This document shows, piece by piece, positions 58,312 to 64,000 of a stretch of DNA of 64,000 nt; within the stretch, counting starts at the first letter, position 1, and each line of letters begins with the position of its first letter. Source of the DNA: Phyto melanocephala (Eukaryota > Arthropoda > Insecta > Diptera > Rhinophoridae); assembly GCA_941918925.1 (NCBI GenBank), contig OW799233.1:120926333-120990332 (forward strand). Direction: 5' to 3'. The position numbers were made by a program, and so were the translations under genes. The notes below the pieces were generated by a model. The model was not told the DNA's origin and did not search any database. It saw only the letters and a program-made list of their open reading frames with translations.

Positions 58312-58755
58312 TTTCTTCACAGATCTAATGAATTTTGACATTAATCCAATGAAAAATTACATTAAAATTCAACCAACGTAACACTTCATTGGGTTAGTGA
58401 AACATGTTTCATTAAAACTATGGCAATGAAATATTTCATGAAATCAATGAAATATTTTCATTAACTGGATGAAATATATTTCATTGAAACTATGAGAATT
58501 TGTCATTAATGTAATGAAATGTTTCATTGTGTTAATGAAAAAAATCAACGTTTTTATGAAACTATTACATTAGGTAATGAAAAAGTTACATTGATTTCAT
58601 GAAATATTTCATTAAAAATTTCACTTTGTGTCATTATCCTAATGAAAGCTTTCATTAGTTTAGTGCTGAAAATTCACAAAATCTGTGAAATAATTTCATT
58701 AATTTGATAAAAAAATTTTCATTAAATTTCATTATCTTAACGAATACTTTTCATA
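58312..58755. repeat. Foldback-like array of AATGAAATATTTCATT motifs
   Basis: About 25 copies of AATGAAA or TTTCATT in both orientations, often paired as AATGAAATATTTCATGAAAT. The borders are similar and inverted: ACTGAAAGAATTTTCTTCAC with AGATCTAATGAA at the left, and AAAATTCACAAAATCTGTGA near 58670 at the right. It resembles the arm structure of the 12.2-13.6 kb element (ATGAAATAAC motifs) but without the GC-rich ends. No clear target duplication. Confidence 0.55.
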
Positions 58756-58960
58756 CTTAAAAAACAATTTACCTATACGCTGAAATCGAAATAAAACTTT
58801 TTTATTTATTGATTGACAAAAGAATAAATTATTTTTTTATTACAAAAGCATATTGAGATGTAATATTTTTTTTTATGTATTTAATACATAAACATATATA
58901 CGTATACATATGTACATACAATACTAAAATATAATGTTATAACATTTAAAATATACAGTA

Positions 58961-59205
58961 GCTGAGTTCACACGTCCCGGTAGTTGTTAAATTAGTAGTT
59001 CGTTAATAGTTATAATCGTGAATGCGTTTTATTTTCTGTCTTAAAAGATATTTAAATTATGAAAATATGTAGACAAAAATTAAAAAAAAAATACAAAAAA
59101 TTTATGAAAATAAAATTTGATTGATTGTTGATTGTTAGTTTTGAAACAACAAAATATATGGAAATTTTACCAAGTAACAACTAACAAATATGGAATGAAC
59201 TCCAC
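58961..59205. mobile_element. MITE with TGAGTTCA-type ends, TA duplication
   Basis: TA at 58959-58960 and 59206-59207. The ends are GCTGAGTTCACACG and, complemented, GTGGAGTTCATTCC. Inner parts GTAGTTGTTAAATTAGTAG and CAAGTAACAACTAACAAAT also pair loosely. It is 245 bp and non-coding. A second copy starts at 63331. Confidence 0.7.
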
Positions 59206-59347
59206 TAGTATTACAATATTAAGATAGACCATTAACAAACAATATAAAAAATATAAATAAGAATTTCGTGCAACTGACAACTTTGTTCTGAGAGTGGTTT
59301 TAAACTTTTTTTTATGTATGGAGACATTAAATTAGTATATTGGTGAA

Positions 59348-59772
59348 TCAACTTTCAATATTTTGTAATTCTTCCAAAAGAATGCTAACTCTAGATTTCT
59401 TTTTTGAAATTGTATTGAGAGCATAAAAATATACTTCAATAAAATGCCAAACAGATTCAAAAGCTTTAGAATATTCTAAGTCAAACAAGTGAAACATTTT
59501 AAAGCACATATCTACAGATCTTAAAAAATTTTAAAATGGTAAAAAAGTACCATCAAGGTATACAAAAAATGCTTAAATTTTTTGAATATCTCCTAGAGCC
59601 ATTATAAATGGTTTTATACTGCTGCCTCTTTTCTGGAGAAAATCAATATGATCCTGTAATGCTTGCATGGTATTTCCAATAAATAGAAATGACTACTGTG
59701 AGTCTTTCGTTGTAAAGCGAGACATTTCTTTTTTGCCTAACACGGTCTTTCTTGGGTACTTTCCAGTTGGGC
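59348..59772 (-). pseudogene. Decayed CDS of an unrecognised protein (likely mobile-element ORF)
   Basis: The minus strand reads, across two frames, GIALFPRPNWKVPKKDRVRQ and NVSLYNERLTV, then TMQALQDHIDFLQKRGSSIK, PFIMALGDIQKI, a TAA, AFFVYLDGTFLPF, a TAA, NFLRSVDMCFKMFHLFDLEY, SVWHFIEVYFYAL and RVSILLEELQNIES, with TGA at 59348. Such D-x-CFK-x-FH-x-F-x-LEY-x-VW-x-FI patterns occur at the C-terminus of uncharacterised repetitive insect proteins, from memory. Two nonsense changes and one frameshift show decay. No host-gene context. Confidence 0.5.
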
Positions 59773-59799
59773 CTAGGAAATAGTGCAATACCCATCAGA

Positions 59800-60000
59800 G
59801 TCTGACTTCGGTTATCCGAAAAAAAAATAACTCGAATATTTACTTATCTTTTTCGGTTATAAGTATAACCATGCATTTATCACAGAAAATAGCTACTCGT
59901 ACATGCATGAATTGCTACGGTTACGAGTATATTTATTACTTATTTTCAAAAATACTCTCTATACATACGTATTATTCGGATATACATGTGCGAAAACAAA
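59800..60000. repeat. Repeat-like segment with TCGGTTAT and TACGAGTA motifs
   Basis: CTTCGGTTATCCG, ATTGCTACGGTTACGAGTAT and TATTCGGATATACATG. Similar motifs, inverted, occur at 63040-63215 (CGGTTACTTGTATATACTTA, GTATATCCGAAG). A weak dispersed family. Confidence 0.4.
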
Positions 60001-60098
60001 TTACTTATAAGTATTGGCAAAATACTTATAAGTATTGGCAAAATACTTATAAGTATTGGCAAAATACTTATAAGTATTGCGACATACTTATAAGTACT
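60001..60098. repeat. 21-bp tandem repeat with palindromic core
   Basis: Five copies of ACTTATAAGTATTGGC plus AAAAT, period 21 bp; each contains the perfect palindrome ACTTATAAGT. The last unit has diverged (GCGAC in place of GGCAAA). A 7-codon repeat in a chance ORF results from it and is not a protein feature. Confidence 0.9.
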
Positions 60099-60183
60099 TT
60101 TGAACAAAAAAACAAGTAAAAAACAAGTAAAAGTGCTTTATTCTGCTCTTTCATTTTTTATCAAACAAAAAGAAAATTGGTCA

Positions 60184-60854
60184 GGGTTGGAACTATTTGT
60201 ATAGTAAATATATATAACATAATTTTTATTGCTTATTAATTTAAATAAGCAACCAGCTAACACATAATAATAAAATGTTTTCTTTAAATAAAAATAAATT
60301 TACTTATATTTATTATTTATTTTTAGTATTAAGAAACGCAACTGTTATACCTGAAATTTGTATGGCTTATCAACTTAAAAAAAATTATTTTGATATAAAA
60401 GCAGAAAAAGATAAGTAAAAATTAAAGAAAATAAAAGTGAAAATTTAGTTGAATTGATACTGGCAATAGATATGTATTTAACAATGTATTTTTTATTTTG
60501 ATTTACTATTTATATAATTACGTATGTATTTACATTGCTTTTTGTTAGGAAAAAATCTGTAAGAATTTTGACCTTAATTATTGAAAAAAAAAAACACAAA
60601 TTTCCAAGGAAAATCCATCATTAAGAAGGGTGCTCTTATACAGGTAGTGATGACAGCCTATCTATAAATTAATGCCAGAAAAAACCTGTAAATGTTTTTA
60701 TGTTCTGGACCACATAATGGAACATTCATTGAAACATTTTTAAAACTTTATTTTTAAATCGAATTTGTGTTCACACAGTGAAATTTGAGAGTATGAATAA
60801 TTATTATCATAAATTGTATTCAAAGTCAGATATTTAGCTTTCCATCCCTGCTTT
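60184..60854. mobile_element. Possible hAT-type MITE
   Basis: CAGGGTTGGAACTATTTG (60184) and the complement of the right end, CAGGGATGGAAAGCTAAAT (60836-60854), form short inverted ends of hAT type. No matching 8-bp duplication was found, so the two ends may belong to different copies. The interior is AT-rich. Confidence 0.35.
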
Positions 60855-62027
60855 TTATGTATAAAGATCTACTTCTCATCGTGAAGTGAGAGGTTCTATT
60901 ACATCACAAGTGTTGTCAACTTTAAGACTCAAAAAACATCAAAACAGGAAAAAACTTTTGATTTTTAAGAATATGCGTAAAGTTTAAAATTTTGAATTTT
61001 CGATTTTATTTATGTTATTAAATTATAAATTTCGTTATTAGAACCTTTAGGCCTAAAATAAGTTTCCATATAATATCATTAATAATAATAATAAATTTTA
61101 AGTTAAAGTTGTAACTTTAACTTCACAGTTAGTCATATAATCGCTACTTTAAAAATAATTACAGCTTTTGGTTTTATGCATATCATTATTCTTTTATTTA
61201 CTTTTATAAAAAGTTATGTTTGTGTAACCATAGAAGATATCAGAAACATATATATTTAAATTATAACTAATAATAATATAAAATATATAATCTATTTATA
61301 CAGTTTTTTAAATGTAAGCTAAGGATCTTTATAACAAAAGCATTGTCTATTATTAATTCTTATCATTTTTTTTGCGTTGTTTCGTAAGAAATTTACCTTG
61401 CAAAAAGAATGCACTAAAGAATTTGAGAAATCACATCGAGCACTGACTCAAAATTTTTGCGCGACAAAAATTTAAAAAGCACAAATAATATTGCATAACG
61501 CCAAAGTTGACAACGCTGGATAGGAACACAACAAAGAGAGTATCATTTTTTCTGTAAAATACTTGATACCCAGTAAACAAAAACACAAATATTAAAGTAA
61601 TTTGCCGTGATATACATTCTAAGCTAATATTTTAAGCTGTATAACGAGACAAATCAATTTTAAAAGGTTTTAATCAACCACTAAATAGTTATTTATAAGT
61701 AAATAAACATAATGCTATTATCTGATTATCTTATTATTTTCCCGCAGAAAAAAACGATATTCTGTTATTGTTTTTTGGAAAATTAATAAAGAAAAACAAA
61801 CAAAAACCATATAATTTTTTCTAAAAAAGTCAATAAGAAAAACAATAAACAACAAATATATCTGTTAAAACTAATAAATATATCTTAATATAAGATATTT
61901 TTCTTTTTTATACATTTAAAATAAATCCCACATGCTCGCTGGGCATTGCTAAAAAAATAACGCATGTCGTTGTTTTATCAACCCCTAAATTAAAAATCAT
62001 AAAAAAATGTCTCTGTCCATAATTCAG
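60855..62027. other. AT-rich spacer, no gene seen
   Basis: Only A/T tracts and the solo GCATAACGCC motif near 61494. Confidence 0.5.
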
Positions 62028-62035
62028 CTAGCAAC

Positions 62036-62755
62036 CAGGGATGCCAGTTTAATTAAACTGGATATTTTTATGGTATAAATTTTTTTAATTTTGTGCATTT
62101 GTTTGCTTTGTTATGTTTAAGTTTTTGTAGAACAATATTTTTAGTGGTAAAACACAAAGTTCAAATAATTCGCCAATAAACATTTTAATTAAAAATCATA
62201 TTTCCATTTAAGCGTCTTATTTTTTTATAAAAGTTACATGTTAAATAGTTTATCATATAAACTTGAAACATGGATTTATAGTAGATAACTTTTAATGCCA
62301 ATGAAAATATTTTACAAAATAAAGAAAACAAACGCTGTAAGGAAATATGTAGAAATGCCTTCAATTTTGATATCTTAAGCCATATATTCTAAATAAAAGT
62401 TAAGTCAGGACATATATTCCAATTATATCAATACTTATATAGGAAATTAATTATGATTCGAATAAATTACCAAAGTAGTGGCATATACTTTTGCTTAGTA
62501 ACACTTTTCTTTAAATATTGATGTAAACAAGACTGTATTTTGGATATTTCAAATACTAATTAAATAATATATATAAATTATTAATATATTAATTGGTAAA
62601 TTATATTCATTTACTACCATTTGATTATTGTTTTTATTTTTTAAATATAAATGTTAGTATTTAGAAAAATTATGTGCAAAAATTGAAGTTTTTGGTAGAT
62701 TTTAGTGCATTTTTTGACAAATTTGTTAGGAATAATATTTTTTGTGGCATCCCTG
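62036..62755. mobile_element. hAT-type MITE with perfect 8-bp duplication
   Basis: CTAGCAAC flanks both sides (62028-62035 and 62756-62763). The ends are CAGGGATGCCA and its complement TGGCATCCCTG. It is 720 bp, AT-rich and without a coding frame. Eight-base duplication and CAGGG termini fit the hAT superfamily. Confidence 0.9.
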
Positions 62756-62763
62756 CTAGCAAC

Positions 62764-63328
62764 TACGGCTGCTAAGCCGTATACACACAAACGATCATAA
62801 AAAAACAACAAATAAATGTATAACAATAATGTTAATGCATGTGTGCGTTTGTACCATAATGGTTGTGCTGTTTTCATAACCCAAGCAAGTGCATTTTTAT
62901 TAAATCAAAACGCATGCATAATTTCTACTTGATGCTCTCGCTTGAATTGTAAAAACGGTTACTCATTTTACTCGCTTTTTTTTACGGATAATCGATAACA
63001 CTTAAGTACTTAAGTCCAATTTGTTGTACTGTGTACAATATAGAGTATTTATGCGAAAAATACTTAGATTTCGGTTACTTGTATATACTTATGCCGAACA
63101 TCAAACGAGTATGTACGGATAGAGTAATTTTTTTAGCTGTAACCGTATGCACTTATACATGTTTTGCTAATAATACTCAATGTATATCCGAAGTTGTAAT
63201 CGTTGTCATTCACTGATACCCATAACACTTTTAGGGCAAACATGTCAGGATCTGAAAAGAAATAAAAAATTTGTATATCATAAATTACTTTTAAAAATTA
63301 AAAAAAATTGAATTTAGGAAACAAACAA
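62764..63328. other. Spacer with repeat-like motifs
   Basis: 63040-63215 shares CGGTTAC and TATATCCGAAG motifs with 59800-60000 in inverted sense; no gene. Confidence 0.4.
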
Positions 63329-63330
63329 TA

Positions 63331-63486
63331 GTGGAGTTCACGCCGCATTCGGTATTTGTTACTCGGTAAAATTTCCATAAATTTTGTTGTTTCAAAACTA
63401 TCAAACTAACAATTTACTGAGTAACAACTACCAAAAAAAAAGCTTGTATAGCTTCTCGTTACTTGGTAAATTTTTTTCCCATATAT
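63331..63486. mobile_element. MITE of the 58961 family, interrupted by a DINE-like insertion
   Basis: TA at 63329-63330, then GTGGAGTTCACGCCGCATTC, TTACTCGGTAAAATTTCC and TTTGTTGTTTCAAAACTA, matching the complement of 59205 inward. It breaks at 63486, where the DINE-like element begins; the other half lies outside the window or is lost. Confidence 0.65.
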
Positions 63487-64000
63487 TTTTATACCCGCCA
63501 CCAAAAAAATGGTGGGGGTATATTCATTTTGTCATTCCGTTTGTAACACATCGAAATATCCATTTTAGACCCCATAAAGTATATATATTCTGAATCAGGG
63601 TTTGATTTGATGACGATCTAGCTATGTCCGTCCGTCTGTCCGTCTGTCCGTCTGTCCGTCTGTCCGTCTGTCCGTCTGTCCGTCTGTTGAAAGCACGATA
63701 GAGGTCGCACCGAAAAAGCTAGGGGGCTCAAATTTTGCCAGAATCTTTCTTATAGACAAGGTTTGTTTGGTATTGAAAATGGGCTAAATCGGAGTATTAG
63801 GAAGAGAGTTATAGCTCGAAAAGCCAGAGTAGGTCGAAAAAACCGTGTCCTTCAAACATCGAATAAAACGGAATTGTGTCCAAATGCATTAACGTAGACT
63901 CATGAAACTTCGAATATATATTTTCTGAGTAAAAATAATATTGTCCCCCGAAAATCATCTAAATCTATGTATTAGGAGACGAGTTATCGATCAAAATGTA
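63487..64000 (-). mobile_element. DINE-1-like element, inverted, cut by window edge
   Basis: It starts TTTTATACCCGCCACC (63487-63502) with hairpin partner ATGGTGGGGGTATA, then TATATATTCTGAATCAGGGT, and an expanded (GTCTGTCC)n block (63630-63686, about seven 8-bp units against two or three in other copies). TTGAAAGCACGATAGAGGTC and the body follow to the window end. Confidence 0.85.

Noticed and set aside
60001..60098. Regularly repeated units resembling a CRISPR array
   Set aside because: The units are directly contiguous 21-bp repeats without spacers in eukaryotic DNA; it is a simple tandem repeat.
59871..60119. 82-codon frame with a repeated YKYWQNT heptad
   Set aside because: The peptide repeat is only the translation of the 21-bp tandem repeat; no conserved protein is implied.
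63630..63686. GTCTGTCC repeats as a possible regulatory or CRISPR-like array
   Set aside because: This is the known type of internal microsatellite of DINE-1-like elements and occurs at the same position in every copy.

Overview
This window is AT-rich eukaryotic nuclear DNA (roughly 70% A+T by eye), almost certainly from a higher fly. Three things point there: a repeat family with the architecture of Drosophila DINE-1/INE-1, fly-type mariner, Tc1, piggyBac and PIF/Harbinger remnants, and a jockey-type LINE tail. A calyptrate (blowfly or house-fly relative) is plausible but not shown. There are no operons, ribosome binding sites, rRNA or tRNA genes, or CRISPR arrays. The sequence reads as intergenic or giant-intron DNA built from layered transposons.

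Layout. 1-402 is the tail of a DINE-1-like element. 4077-5939 is a full 1.9 kb DINE-1-like copy carrying a nested mariner deletion derivative. 7018-7129 is a hairpin MITE. 8.8-12.1 kb holds decayed DINE-like pieces. 12245-13606 is a Foldback/Mutator-like element with a 9-bp target duplication and an unknown ORF. 14.16-15.14 kb and 20.80-21.43 kb are two elements made of ~122-bp tandem units. 17-18 kb has decayed repeats and a 240-bp MITE. 19.76-20.80 kb has two mariner remnants, one split by an 8-bp-TSD MITE. 23.39-24.12 kb is a GGCGCACAATT-ended repeat, followed by a mariner scrap. 26.14-27.16 kb is a complete small DINE-like element with a MITE inside. 27.48-28.98 kb has a mariner C-terminus, an isolated candidate host exon (27834-28058, minus) and a Tc1 deletion derivative. 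31217-33286 is a PIF/Harbinger element with a nearly intact three-exon Myb/SANT-like gene. 34176-35054 is a DD41D (rosa-like) mariner chimera. 36844-38502 is a piggyBac-like element. 40.8-41.56 kb is a LINE 3' end. 43581-44326 is a second Harbinger-like derivative. 44.76-45.6 kb is another mariner. 47.2-49.9 kb is a second GGCGCACAATT copy and the second full DINE-like copy. 51.27-54.09 kb is a maT-like fragment and an inverted DINE copy. 57.3-59.8 kb holds a mariner derivative, an AATGAAAT foldback, a MITE and a decayed unknown CDS. 62036-62755 is a hAT-type MITE. 63.33-64.0 kb is a MITE broken by a further inverted DINE copy.

How they relate. Most protein-coding signal belongs to selfish elements. 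The short non-autonomous repeats are largely deletion products of them: three DINE copies carry the same mariner derivative, so it spread with its host element. Only one segment looks like a host exon, and its gene is not recognised. I found no new defence or metabolic system. The more unusual items are the foldback with its unknown ORF, the isolated exon, the Harbinger SANT gene with a duplicated exon, and the mariner whose missing 5' end is replaced by an inverted copy of its own 3' end.
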